Shown: positions 1 through 11,500 of the stretch, piece by piece
How the letters are laid out: each line of letters opens with the position of its first letter
Numbering within the stretch: position 1 is the first letter of the stretch
Source of the DNA: Schizophyllum amplum
Taxonomy: Eukaryota; Basidiomycota; Agaricomycetes; Agaricales; Schizophyllaceae
Length of the DNA stretch: 64,000 nt
Direction of reading: 5' to 3'
Assembly: GCA_007026445.1 (NCBI GenBank)
Contig: VDMD01000001.1
Location: 1,178,001-1,242,000 of the forward strand
Program-made: the position numbers and the translations under genes
Notes under the pieces: generated by a model
Databases searched by the model: none
The model's input: only the letters and a program-made list of their open reading frames with translations
What the model was told of the DNA's origin: nothing

Positions 1-555
1 ACCGCCCTCACCCTCGACACCGCCATTAACATGCTCACCTCGAACTCTGGCGCGGCATTCAGTGTCAAGCAGGAGGAGTTCATCCCTTTGCTTGCGGGGA
101 ATGCCGCTCGTGTTGGCCGCGGTCGCCAGGAGCAGGAGGGTCTGTCGGACGGGCGCCAGAATGACCCCAGCACATTCTGGCTGGACGACAAGGGGTATCG
201 CTGGTGCAACGTCAACAGCAGGGACTGTCACCGCTGTGGGCGTTCCGGGCATATCGCCGCCTTCTGCATGTTCGCCATGCCCGAGGCGATCAGGCAGAAG
301 ATCTCGGACAAGGTGCATCTCAATGCGAACATGGTCGCCTCGCTCGCGGAGCTTGACGCGGAGGTCGAGCAGGACTACCAGGTGGATCAGGCTTATGGCG
401 CGTATGTCGTTCCTGCTCGTCGGTCGTCCCCCTCCCCTCCTTCTTCACCGCGTCTCGCTTCCCCCGCCCCTTCGTCCTCGGCCACCGCTTCTGTCCGCCA
501 GGGTCGTGCCCCTCGTTCCTCCAGGAATGCGCCGAAGATGATTCTCTTCTCGTGA
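1..555 (+). CDS. Gag-like zinc-knuckle protein of an LTR retroelement (5' end outside window)
   Basis: The reading frame is open from the first base of the window to the stop at 553-555, so the N-terminus is missing. One CCHC zinc knuckle is encoded at 226-267 (C-x2-C-x4-H-x4-C, residues CHRCGRSGHIAAFC), the nucleic-acid-binding motif of retroelement Gag proteins. A Pro/Ser-rich basic tail follows. No protease, integrase or reverse transcriptase is encoded between this frame and the LTR at 652-852. The ORF therefore sits directly upstream of the polypurine tract, which is where pol should end in a complete element. It is either a gag-only non-autonomous element or an internally deleted copy. 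A host zinc-knuckle protein is less likely given the adjacent LTR. Confidence 0.65.
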   Translation, partial: TALTLDTAINMLTSNSGAAFSVKQEEFIPLLAGNAARVGRGRQEQEGLSDGRQNDPSTFWLDDKGYRWCNVNSRDCHRCGRSGHIAAFCMFAMPEAIRQKISDKVHLNANMVASLAELDAEVEQDYQVDQAYGAYVVPARRSSPSPPSSPRLASPAPSSSATASVRQGRAPRSSRNAPKMILFS

Positions 556-578
556 TGGATATAGGAGGATGCACATTT

Positions 579-651
579 GGTGGGAGTTGCAGGATTAGGT
601 GGGAGCTTGATTAGGTGGGAGTTCTTTTGCGGTCCGGCGCACAGGTGGGAG
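579..651 (+). other. Repeated polypurine-tract-like motif before the LTR
   Basis: The octamer GGTGGGAG occurs four times (579-586, 598-605, 614-621, 644-651). The last copy ends exactly where the LTR starts at 652. In LTR elements a purine-rich tract at this place primes plus-strand DNA synthesis. The repeated copies are unusual and may be degenerate extra tracts. Confidence 0.55.
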
Positions 652-852
652 TGTTGGGATTGGTGTGCTTGGACCGGCCCAATGGGGAAGTCCGCCGGAT
701 TAGGTAGTCATTGTTCCCATTGTACTCTCTCGTCCTGAACCATCATCATTTGTGTTCGTGTTCGTGTCTGTGCCGCTTTCTTCATTTAATACCAGCGCCA
801 ACGCCTCGAAGACACCGTGAGTGATACCTTTGGTTTCGAAGTGGCGCCAACA
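652..852 (+). repeat. LTR of a Copia-like retroelement (201 bp)
   Basis: The segment starts TGTTGG and ends CCAACA, a perfect 6-bp inverted terminal repeat with the TG...CA ends expected of an LTR, and it is preceded directly by a polypurine tract. The TGTTGG/CCAACA ends are typical of Ty1/Copia LTRs. The flank after the LTR is CTAAT. The matching target-site duplication would be at the 5' end of the element, outside the window, so it cannot be checked. Confidence 0.65.
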
Positions 853-1078
853 CTAATCTCGGTCATTTTGAAGGCTTTCGCATCTAACTACTGTGTGCGC
901 TGTTTGCTCCCTCCACCGCGTGCTTGCCCGACCTCGTCCCCAGGATGCTCTATGATGGCATGAGTTATTTCGTGGTCCTATCAAGTCTGTTCACGTACGA
1001 TTGCTGGGCCGAATCCTTGGTTCTGACGCAGCGACCTCTACAGGCATAAACGTTCTGAACTTGGTCTTCTATCGAACC

Positions 1079-1657
1079 GATGAGCAATCCAGGTGAATCA
1101 TCTCTTGCATCCAGTTCATTTGACATTGCTCATTGTCAGCAGACTGCCGGGTAAGGGCATTTTTCCGCATCGTACAACATGCGGAACTTGACAAGATACA
1201 CGCCACGCAGAAGTTCACTGGGTTATGCGTTAACATGGATCATGTCAGCTAAGCTGCTCCTACATCTGCACGGTACGCCGAACTCCCGCCTCCTTCGTGC
1301 TGCACCCAGCTCACAGCTTCTACAGAAGCTCCGAGGCGCTCGGATTGCGCAGAAATCTGGCCGGACGCTGGCGCTAGCGTTACCGTTATTCGCCCAGTGT
1401 GTTCTATGCAAGCCAGAACGCAAGCGCTCAGATCTATGCACTCGCAGAAGCGCTACCCCGCTCTCGAGCTGTGCTCGCTACCGGAGGAGGAAATCATCGA
1501 CAAAGGAGATAGCGCCGATTTCGAGATGCCGGACCATGTAGACGTGGAGGTTCGCATCGAGCGCACCGTGAGGATTGAGCGACGTGCGTCTTTATTCCAC
1601 CTCGAGGATTATTCGCTCGCGGGACGGTCCATGACATACGGTTATCCGCGTCTATAA
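1079..1657 (+). CDS. Possible small hypothetical gene downstream of the LTR
   Basis: A start codon at 1079 opens a short exon ending at a GTAAGG-type donor near 1160. A later open stretch ending at the TAA at 1657 encodes an acidic/basic segment (SLPEEEIIDKGDSADFEMPD followed by alternating Glu/Arg). The joining exon boundary is not resolved and one candidate frame has an in-frame stop. No family is recognised. It could equally be non-coding sequence; the rest of 853-2033 shows nothing firmer. Confidence 0.2.
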
Positions 1658-2033
1658 TTCACATGCGTCCTCCCACCTGGTGTAAACTATGCCGATGTTG
1701 AACAACATAAGTTAAAGTAACAAGTTATCATGGGTGTTCCTATGCAGTTACCCCTTCAGGAAGGTCTTCAACGCGGCTTCAGCGCACGGACGTCCCCTAA
1801 CCAGACGAGATCATTGCCTTCCGACATCGTGCTGCAATCTTCCGAGAGCACATTGGGCACTGCTGATTGGCGCCCGGATCATGCGCTGGTCACCAAGAAG
1901 CTGAACCAGAGCGTGAGAGCGAGTCCGCCCGCACTCAACTTGAGTCTTGGGCTCGCCCAAGTTTCGTGTCGGTCGAGCGCGTTCTTGCAAGATGGATGTT
2001 GATACAGTGCATTGTAAATACCAGTAGCAAGGG

Positions 2034-3190
2034 CTAGTGATGCAAGGAGTCCCACGGCAGTTCGCCAGTATATAAGCCGGAACCGGCGGTGTGAAGTGAA
2101 GGACACCAGCTCAGCAGGGGCGCGAGTTCCGGTGCAGACGTATAGTACGAATGGAAGCGCAAAAAATGATTGCGCTGGCGCCGCTTCGCCAATAAAGTTG
2201 AATGGCATCCATACGTGTCAGTGGTGTACGGCAGGTAGCCATTTTGCTTCTGAAGTAGCGTGAGATTCTGTTCAGCACGCGTAGGATTGCTGACAGAGAA
2301 AGGACATGACGCACCTCGCCTTCAGCAGCTGCTGTCTTCTCCTCGCCTTCGGGGTCCACCCCGATGTACTCGAACTTCGTCTCCGGCCATCGAATGGCTT
2401 TGCGGTGCAGCTCGATGAATCTGGCGCGCTTCATTTCGTAGCCAACAACCGTGATCTTCTCCGGGTATCGGCCAGCATATTCATGGAACCTCGCAATGGA
2501 GAATAACAGGTTCTGGAAACTGTCAAGCGCGTAGTCCTCGGTAGTGGCGCGGGGAAACGGGTTGGAGGAGGCAGGGACGCCGAATGCGTTTGAAAGCTGG
2601 GCAAGCCTCAGGTAGCTCTCGGCCTCGGTAGTAGTAGATCTTGATCGCGTATGGCCACCACTGAAGATCAAAAGAGCCTTCTTGTCTTGCGCGGCCATCT
2701 TGGACCTGGACGCGGTTCAGAGGCTGCCTCTGAGCGATGCGAGACCACGTACCCAATCTCTATGTGTTTTATCAACGCAGACAAGCGGTTCCCCCCTCTT
2801 TGATAGGGCTCCAGCACCCACTGATCCTCGTTCAAGCGTAGGTCTGTGGAATGGGTGAGTCGCAAACGCTGCGTTTACGGGCGTGCACTGACCAGGGTTC
2901 GTTCCCTTCCAGATGGAATGTCCTGGAACCATAATGAGGTGGTCCAGCTCCTCGTAAGCCGTTGGCCTCGAGATGGTAGCAAGGATCCCATGGGGCGTCA
3001 CGACATCGCTCGCGAAGAGGTAGAACTGTAAGTTCAAAAGGAGTGACAGGCCCGCGAAGCAGCCAAGGATTATGAAAGCGAGATTCGTCAAGCGTGAACG
3101 AGTGAGAAGAAAATCCCGCAGCTCCTGGCGCGCACTACGGTTTCCTCGGAACGTCCGCGGCCGTTTGCTGCTCACAGGTGTTGGAAGCAT
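2034..3190 (-). CDS. DUF218 (YdcF/SanA-like) membrane-anchored protein
   Basis: Four exons (3190-2893, 2843-2753, 2705-2315, 2267-2034) separated by introns of 49, 47 and 47 bp give a 337-aa protein with exact phase. A single hydrophobic segment near residues 33-55 (LAFIILGCFAGLSLLLNLQF) suggests an N-terminal anchor. The DUF218 core follows: LDHLIMVPGHSIWKG, the glycine-rich LLIFSGGHTRS strand-loop and a conserved TTEAESYL segment. The C-terminus has the eukaryotic signature YTTDTYGCH and RNHFLRFHSYYTSAPEL. Bacterial relatives act in envelope metabolism; the fungal members have no proven substrate. Family call is firm, function unknown. Confidence 0.88.
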
Positions 3191-3876
3191 GAAAGAGTCA
3201 AGAGCTTAGGGGATGATCTGAGGACGGGACGTCGGACCGGCCATTCACATCATGATGCATGATGCATGATGTTCGATGTGTAAGTCAGTACTGTATTTAC
3301 TGACACGCCACCAAGGCCGCAAGGCGCCCCTTTATCATTCATAGCCCCAATGCAGACTACTTAAATAAGTAAACAGCTTTCTCAGTAGCCCCCCGAGGGC
3401 CCGAGCTCGCGATTCGTGCCAGCAGTCGGCAAACCCTCGACGTTCTGCCCGAAATGCAGGCGAGGAAGGTGAACACGCTGTGCTCTACTTGACTGCGACA
3501 CCAAAAAGACCTCCTCGGATGATCAGCGTCACTCGATTTCAGCCTCTATCGCGGAAACAGCCGGGTCATCGACGAAGTAGAGGTGGGTCCACACCAGGTC
3601 CACACCCGGATAGAGTCCCGTCGGTTACTTTCATTACGCGCGCGTTTTCTCTGGCGCCTCCCACCCTCCACCCGACATCCGACGAGCTCGGTGCAACCCA
3701 CATCCCACCGAAACAGCATAAAGAGGGCAGCGCCCCACTGCTCACCTTTCACCCCATCCTCCCTCCCTACTCTCGAACGCTGACTGCAGACGATGACTTC
3801 GATTGCTCGTGACCCTACACGTGTGACTCGTAAGCCCAAGATGTGTCCCTGGAATGTACCCTCGTTGACGGTGCCC
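3191..3876. other. Intergenic region between the DUF218 gene and the zinc-finger regulator
   Basis: This 686-bp gap is upstream of the DUF218 start and downstream of the regulator's stop. It contains a short tandem GATGCAT-type repeat (about 3249-3275) and no coding segment with recognisable homology. The longer open frames here have no family signature or convincing splice context. Confidence 0.5.
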
Positions 3877-6697
3877 TCAGCTCTCTGGGAAGAACCCCAA
3901 CAGCCCCGGGTCGTCCTCGTTGACGGCGACGACCTCATCCTCCATCTCGAGCTGCCAAGTCTGCAGCCTAATCTTCATAAGCTCGTCCCAAAAGACCGTC
4001 GGTCCCTTGTCGCTCATCCGCACGAAGCCGCGGCTGTGCTTCAGCCACTTCTTCACCATCTTGAACCGCACCTCGCCGTTAAGGTTGTTTTCCGAGTTAG
4101 GCTCGAAGGGCGGTAGCCCCTCTTGATGCGCCAGTAGAGCCACTTGGCCTAGCCAGTAAAACGGCAGCGCTGTCACGCGTGTTAGCAGCTAATCGGCACC
4201 GACGAGCGATAACTCACAATGTTCGATGAACGGCGGCTCCTCCGCCCTCGGGTCGACCTTGGGCATGTCCGGCGATTTGAGCCAGTTCTGCAACCAGTTG
4301 TGCAAAGCATATTGGTGCGCGAAGACCTCTTGCGTCGTCACCTCCTCCGCTTCGGAATTGCGCTGCCCAGCGCGCGGCATGCGGCTGTCGAAGCATGTCT
4401 GGAACAACGCGCGCAGGATGACATGTATAAGGACAAAGTTGCCGAACGGCGAAAGGGGGATGGGCGTGGTCATCAGCCGCGCGGCGGTAAGGGAGGACAC
4501 AGCGGGCTGCATGGGCACCCCGAGGAGGCGAATCTCCATGTCACCGTAGGGGGACTGGTGGTCCTGCAGCGCCATGTACCAGTCGTCGGCGGACTGCGCG
4601 TTCCAAAGGCGGTCTTCGCAGGGCAAGTGCAGCGCGACCTCGTTCGGTTGAAAGGAGGGGGAGAGCGCGAAGTAGATACTGTGGCAGCAGTCGTGCATGT
4701 ACGCCCATAGCAGCGCTCTGCGGTACTCATCAGCAGATGATTGCATGGAGAGTACGCATGCCGCACCTCTTCGTCGTTTCGTGCTGGACCCATTCTCGCC
4801 AGGCGGCATGACGTCCAACCTCTGTTATAATCTGAGGCCGCCAGATCGCGTTTCTCCCGATGAGATTGTGCCGGCGGATCATCTGTGCGAATGTATGAGA
4901 TCGACGTCGTGAGAAGGCCATAAAGACAGATGTACCATAATCAGCATCCCATGGAATATAGTCGAAGAAGCACGCTCATCCTGTCTTTGGTGGAAGAGCC
5001 CGATAGTCTGCAACAAAACGACCGCCGTGGCTAGCCTTTGTTGTTGTACGGGATCGTGGGGGTCCGTGGCCTGCATGGTCAGTTGCTTTGCAGAACAGCC
5101 TTAATGGTGCGAACTCACAAATTCATGCATTAACAACTCCCTCGTCGCTGCAAGTGTTTTCGCAATAAAACTCGCAGCCTTCCGCGTCTTTACAAACAAC
5201 GCGCCGCACGCAAGCACCGCGTTTCGCAAGATTTCGGGGCACTCATCGAATCTGAAAGTCGGGACGTGGACGATGGGGATCTGCACCAAGAACGCAGAGT
5301 AGAAGAGCGCATCTGTTTACACAGACGGAAGAATTAATAGTCAATAAATTATGAGCGACGGGGATGGCTAGAAGCACGCAACGCAATATGCGACGCTGCG
5401 AGCGCCGCGAGCCGGAATAGTAAACGTACAATGATGATGGCAGGCCGGCGATAGCTGGTCCTTGGACCGACCGAGGCTCAGCTCGTGGTGTGGCGCACTA
5501 CGCATGTCGGATACTTCGGGGCGTAGGCTCGGCCCAAAGCTGAGGAGCGCGACGCTGCCATGTAGCTCTCCGCCCGTGCTGCTCATGGACGGTATGAGGT
5601 GCAGGCCCGCGTCCGTTCCCAGCGACGGGTCCTCTACCGATGACTGTCCCCCTGGCGGCGAGTCGGAGAACACGTTACTGAAGAAGGGCTGGAACATGTC
5701 GCCACTGTACATTGAGGCCAGATGACTGTGCGTCGGGGCACCATCCGTGCCGGTCTGTGTGGCGGTCTCGGAAGCGACAGAGTTGTAGACATTGGAGCTG
5801 GTGTCTGAGAAACCGGAAGATGGAAACGGATCTCGATAGCTGGTTATGAAATCGGTGCCGTAGCCGCTCGTTCCGTCAGAAGGGGGGAGGGAGTTGGAGA
5901 GGGAGGGGGTGTTGGAAATGGAGCTGGAGGCAGAAAGGGAGGGCGGGGGCGCCGCCTGGGATGGGCGGGAGAGGGAGGTCTTGGTTGACGAGGCCGGAGG
6001 CGGGTCCATGGCTTTGCGCACACTGGCGCGCTTGACGGGCAGCTTGTACTCGCATGTCTTGCCTCGCGAGATGCATTTGGCGCAGGGATACTGCCGATCG
6101 CACTTGATTTTGGACTCTGTGCAGGAGATGCAGGCCTTTCTGCGTAGCTGGTTCAGCCTGAAACATAGCTCTGAGCAATCAGGTGTTAAACAGCGGTATG
6201 ATAGCGCACGGGTCGTTGCAGCTCTTCTTGTGCCGTGTAAGCAGATCGCTGCGTGTGAATTGGGATCCGCAGGTCTGAGGGTCCGGATGAGCAGGCACCG
6301 GCGGGTTTTGAAACTAGCTTGCTAACCTCGCACTGATGACTACGATCGTTGGTATCTGGCCGACGGCGCATGAGCGAAATGGTGGGCAGAGGATGGCGGA
6401 GGACGTACGGTTGCGCATATGGCGGTTCAAGTGGGTGGTGCGCGTAAACTTGGCGGGGCAGTGGGGGCAGAGCTTCGTCTGCGGGAGGACGGGGACGTTG
6501 CCCTTGTGGGAACGCATGCGCGAGATGGAGCCATCCTTCCGCCTGAACTCGAGGGGTTGGTCCTCATCTAGCTGAATGTGTTGGGCGTGGCGGGAAGTCG
6601 ATGCGTCGGCCGCAGAGGCGGAGGCGGGGGAAGAGGGGAGTGGCTCGGGGCTTGCGCTGGGGACATGGAGAACATCCTTGTCGCGATCGGCGGGCAT
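3877..6697 (-). CDS. Transcription factor with two C2H2 fingers, a Zn2Cys6 cluster and a fungal_trans-type domain
   Basis: Nuclear regulator with two DNA-binding modules. After splicing, the N-terminal region reads CPHCPAKFTRTTHLNRHMRNH then CETCGSQFTRSDLLTRHKKSC, a classic pair of C2H2 fingers with an intron in the linker and another inside finger 2. A canonical Zn2Cys6 cluster follows almost at once (C-x2-C-x6-C-x5-C-x2-C-x6-C, around 6150-6050). A Ser/Pro-rich linker leads to the regulatory domain: IVHVPTFRFDECPEILRNAV, then AWREWVQHETTKR (split by an intron) and the acidic LPCEDRLWNAQSADDW segment. Introns are small and GT-AG. The start at 6697 (MPADRDKDV) is chosen over an in-frame ATG at 6745. 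Target genes cannot be read from the sequence. Confidence 0.88.
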
Positions 6698-7159
6698 GGT
6701 GGCGCAGGGAGGTGCGTGTTGTAGTGAAGCGAAAAGTAGACACACCTGGATAGTAGTTTATATGAGGAAAGGAGGAGGGCACGGGACCCACACAACCCCC
6801 GTCTCGTATACATCATCGACCGGCACTCGCGCCGGCCGCATCAATACAATTGACGCGATCGGTCCTTGATCGGCTCGTTGCCATGTTCGTATGCCTCCCA
6901 GACGCCCGTTCATCCGCTGAAATGCTGCTATGCGCGCTTGTCCTGGATACACGTTACATCGACAGCACAAACTCCCGCTAAAGCAGAGCATCAGCGACCT
7001 TCACAGCCAACCTGTCGAGCTTTCGTACTTGGGACTAATATCGGAAGAATGGGTATACATCTGCATCCGTGAGCGAGGTGGGTACAGAGGGAACAAATAA
7101 AGTTAAACGACAGCAATCAGAGAACAGGTAGAAAACAGCGACAAGCAGAAAGCAGATAA
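6698..7159. other. Upstream region of the zinc-finger regulator
   Basis: This 462-bp gap is upstream of the regulator and downstream of the BUB2 stop (both minus strand). No conserved coding segment, RNA gene or repeat was seen. Confidence 0.5.
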
Positions 7160-8424
7160 TCAGGCGCTCTCGAGTTCGTAAGGATGGCGCACAAGCTCGT
7201 CGTAGAGCTCTGGTGGCAAGTCTCTCACAAGCGTCACAGCGATACCGATGACCGGCTGCGCTTGGAGCGGAGGGAAGATTCGCAAGAGACGCATGGGACT
7301 GCGCACGTTTCATCAGTTTGTGGACTGTACGACCATTGTAAGGAACGAACCTTGACGAAGCCATAACCTCGTCCCGCATCAACAGGAGCTGAGCAATCAC
7401 ACATAGCACATTCAAATGGACGCCAAACGCCAGTAGAAAATCCCAGAGTTGTAGCACCTGATCCAATGGCGGTGTGCACGCGCAAAGCGTCAAGACGGCT
7501 AAAGTCACGAATGATTAGCCCCGAATCGCCGCAATGATAGGTGTTGCCACTCACAGGGGAAGGCATATATCTCGGCAGAGAGATTCTTGGAGCGCAAATG
7601 ACCGTACAGGTCAGGATCAACGATCTTCAAGCACCGATCAAGCAGCTGTTGATAGGGAAGGGGCACGCGTGAATAAAAAGTCATTCTGTCGAGACTCACT
7701 ACTGACCTTTAGGCCTCTGTGCACACCTTCGAGCGTGGGCTGAACGTAAAGAGGACATGACTCCTCTATGAACTTGGCGAAACAAAAGAATGCCTCTAGC
7801 TCTGATGGCATGGTATACAGGAAGGGCGCGGCCAGCACATTCATGCCCTGAACATAGGTAAACCCAAGAGTCTGCGTTTCTGAGCGATCTGGGAGAAGGG
7901 TTGAGGATGGGAATTACATGAGCTCAGAGAAACAGCTGACGCACCTTGACTCCGCCATACAAACGCATCCAGCAATCGCACGAGCATATCCTCGCGCACG
8001 CGCTCTTTGAAACCTCGGTCGGTCGCCAGCGTCCTGCAATGCCCGTGAAAATGGAGATATACCCCGGAAACAGATGCACTCACCTAAAAGTGTCGTTCCG
8101 TATCTTCTCGCGCACCTCACACGGTCCCCTGGAGACATACCGCAGGAATGTGTTTGCAGAGAGATCGGTGACGCGGAGTAGTATCTTCCATATACGAGGG
8201 CGCAATGTCGGGTCCTGTATTATTTGTTTTGTTTGAGTGAGGGCTGACTGCTTTGGTACAATGCGCGCACGTACGGCTTGTGATGGTATTCCCTCGACGA
8301 GTATCATACGCCTCAGCTTCTTCGTTCCATCGTCAGGCTCGCCTGATGCGCGCGACTTGCTGGAAAACTTTGGCTGGCTCAGAATCTTGTTGAACGCGGC
8401 CGCCGTAGGGTTGCTGTTCGACAT
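7160..8424 (-). CDS. BUB2: TBC-domain Rab-type GTPase-activating protein, Bub2/Cdc16 family
   Basis: Spindle-position checkpoint GAP: with a Bfa1/Byr4 partner, this family keeps the mitotic-exit/septation GTPase (Tem1/Spg1) off at the spindle pole body. The start at 8424 gives MSNSNPTAAAFNKIL. The TBC order is visible across exons: LRRMILVEGIP, LRPRIWKILLRV, the SANTFLRYVSRGPCEVREKI segment typical of Bub2, YVQGMNVLAAPFLY, FIEESCPLYVQPTLEGVH, and LLDRCLKIVDPDLYGHLRSK. The last exon ends PPLQAQPVIGIAVTLVRDLP before the stop at 7160-7162. Introns include 7161-7370-range GT-AG sites around SSR/SPMRLL. The gene is head-to-head with the adaptin gene, 145 bp between starts. Confidence 0.87.
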
Positions 8425-8569
8425 GGTGGTGAGGGCCGGGAACAAGGACCGGAGGCTTTGCTGACATTTGATTTCTGACCGCCCCACCGTCCACGCGAGC
8501 AGGGTCGGAAACGACGGACCGGCTGAACGCGGCGCGCTTCTTGATTCGCACGTCCATTGTGGCACGGTC

Positions 8570-11500
8570 ATGGAAGTCCCTTTCGTCTCGTCTGGAGCTC
8601 TCAGTCGAAGACATTACAAACTCGTTTCCGAGGTCGAAAATGCTACCTCTATGCAAGCGGCAGACCAGTTTATATGGGCCGAGATCAACAACTTCCAACG
8701 TCGCGCGCGCACGGCTGATATGACGCTCGTTAGCCACCCGTTTTCTGCGTTGAGCCCTCGCTCATTGTCGCGCTTTATAGCAAGACTGGAAGGAGAAGTT
8801 AATCATCCTCTTGTACTGCGCTATGACGATCTCGACTGCCTTACCTGCGCAAGCGCTGGACTTCGCCCTTCCCCATGCGGTCACGCTGGCCGAAGCCGGG
8901 GAGAGCGTCTCCGACAAGAGGATAGGTGAGTTCTCCCTCCTTCCACAGGCACTTCCCTCAGTATTATAGGCTACTTGTTCTGCACGGAGACAATGAGCCA
9001 AGATCACGAACTGAGGCTCATGCTCGTGAACACCCTACGCAAAGTCAATTGCTCGTTTCTCGTGTACATTCTCAGTGGCCTCACATTTTATAGGATCTTC
9101 AATCACCCGAGGTCCCGCGGATATGCCTCGCACTGGATACCCTCATTGGCTCTGCCAGCACAGACGTTATTCCCGCTGTGCAAACTCGGTTGCACGACTT
9201 GCTCTCACATCCCTCGTCAGTGCGTGTTTAAACATGACATTTCTGCTGCTGACTCAATCGTTCTATGCTTTCGCCTTTCTTCTTCGATTTCCATCCGGTT
9301 CTCCTTGTCCTTTTCTCGCGTCAGATTGCACGTTCGCCGTCGGGCCCTGCTCACCTTTCGCGTACTCGCGAAACATGACCGCGGGCTGCTGCAAAGCATC
9401 TGTGGCGACATCTCAAAGCGCTTGCACGACACATATCCAATGGTCTTGAACGCCGCGATGGCTGTCGCTGTGGCTGCTATACAGGTGGACAGGCCTTAAT
9501 ACCCTTGAGGTTCCGGCTTAACTTACACAAATATTCACCAGAACGACTCTGTAGACCCCGACATCTTTCGCCCTGCCATCGAAGAACTGCTCATGTCGCT
9601 CGCCAAAGCAAATGACATAGAACTGGCTCATGGTCCTCTCCTCAGTGCGACGAGCGCGCTCCGGTCAATCGGGCGAGTTTAGAAACATGTAATAATCATG
9701 GGGCGCTGACCGTTATCAAAGATTGGACCAGGAAAACCTCGACATGGTCGCCACCGTCTTCTCATCGGCCGTCAACACCAACGATAGACGTGATTCAGTG
9801 TATATTCTTTAATCGGCCCTCAAGTAGCTAACGTCTGACCTATAGCGCTCGTTTTATCGACCTTCATGCTCTTGTGCACAGTTGACCCTGCCATTCTACT
9901 TGGGAAAGATTTATCGCCTGTCCGAGACATTAGGGACTACCTCACCTCCAGCGAGCCGAACGACCAGGCTCTTTTCCTCAGCTGCTTAGATGCCGTGGAT
10001 CCTGTCCTCTGGGCGGGAACGAAGCCGGAAACGATGCCGCTGGTGCTGGAGGAATGGGAGATCGAGCGCGTCATGGGTTTCTTAGATTCCTTTGATCCGT
10101 TGGTGAGGAAAAAGGTATGCGCTCCCCCATTCTACTGTATATGAGGTTGGTCTCAATGATCTTTGTATCCGCAGACATTGGCCATACTGAACAAGATCGA
10201 CGGAAACATCGTGTCGACATATTACGTCCAGTCTGTGGAAACCATGCCGCCAGATCTTCCGTTGCCTGCAAGAGAGGCGTACGTCAGCCGCTTGTTAGAG
10301 GTCATCGAGATGCGGTGCGACCACGAGGGCGAGGCCTATGCGCATGCAGTACTCGATCTCCTGCGTAAGTTATCCATGTTCTCAGCAGGCGTCTCTGCGA
10401 GTACTTCCGGCCCATCTGCATCCAACAAGGCATCAGTCCTGGAAAGCGTTGTAGCAGCAGTGCTGGAGCACGTCCGCTTCGGTGACGCTACCTTCCGCGT
10501 CAGCTGCGCGACAACCTTCGTGGCGTCAATCGTTGGCTATGAGGGCGAGTCGAGCCTGATGACCGAGTCGAAGGCGTCCGATGGCTCAGCAGGAGGCAAC
10601 ACGGCTGAGCCGACCGGTATGGTCATCGCGGCGGCGCTAGGGACAGAGTTTTGCGGCCAGCTCGCGATGTCGCCTGCTTCTCTGCTACGCGGCTTCAGTT
10701 CAAGACTTAGCCGGTGTCCAGGTGAGTGTCTCGTGCGTTGTAGAAGTCTGCCTCACGTTGACGAAATTGCTCGATGTACAGCTGGCGTCCAGGATGCGTG
10801 TCTGCTCGCGATGCTTCGCATATCGGCGGAGTGCGAGAGGGTGCCTCCAGATATCATGCAGACTGTACAGGAGATAGCCAAAAGGGCGGGACGGCACATC
10901 AGGCGGGTGAGTAAGGCGCAGATGAATCGTTTGGAACTAAATTCGATGATGTACTCACTTTTTTCAGCGCTGCACCCAATTTGTAGCCCTTTCAGATCAG
11001 CCAGCCGCTTTGCGAGACGTGTTGCAGCGTGCAAAGTCACAATCGGTGTGTTCAACTATGTTATGGGCGGCGGTATCATTGACACGAGGTCGCGCCCAGC
11101 TGCCAGACTTTTTGGAAGCCCTGCAGTCGACGCCGATACGCGAATCCTCTCCGATAACAAGTAAAGGGACCTCGGGCGATGATCGCTCGCCCGCGCTGAC
11201 CGAGCAGCCCTTGTCCGAAAGCAAGCTTCGCTACGACGCCTATGAGGCTCCTCGTCCGACTGCACGCATCCGTACGCGGCGTTTATCCAGCACGAGTAGT
11301 ATACATTCTGGAGTGAGTGCGGATAGGCAGATGTCGCGTACAATCTCTCCCGGCCAGCTCGCTGTTGTGGGGCAGATGAACGAGTACGGCGGAGCCTCAA
11401 AGGTACGCAGCTTCCTCACTTGCGGCGCAAGCACTTCTGAATACAGAACCTTTCTATCCACAGATGAATACACATGTCGGCCAGCCTAAGATACAGACTG

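Noticed and set aside
3246..3276. Short CATGATG repeats upstream of the DUF218 gene
   Set aside because: Only two to three copies of a 7-bp unit; too short to support more than a simple-repeat note.
3480..3938. Open frames on both strands between the DUF218 gene and the zinc-finger regulator
   Set aside because: No conserved motif, no splice chain, and they overlap the regulator's C-terminal exon on the other strand.
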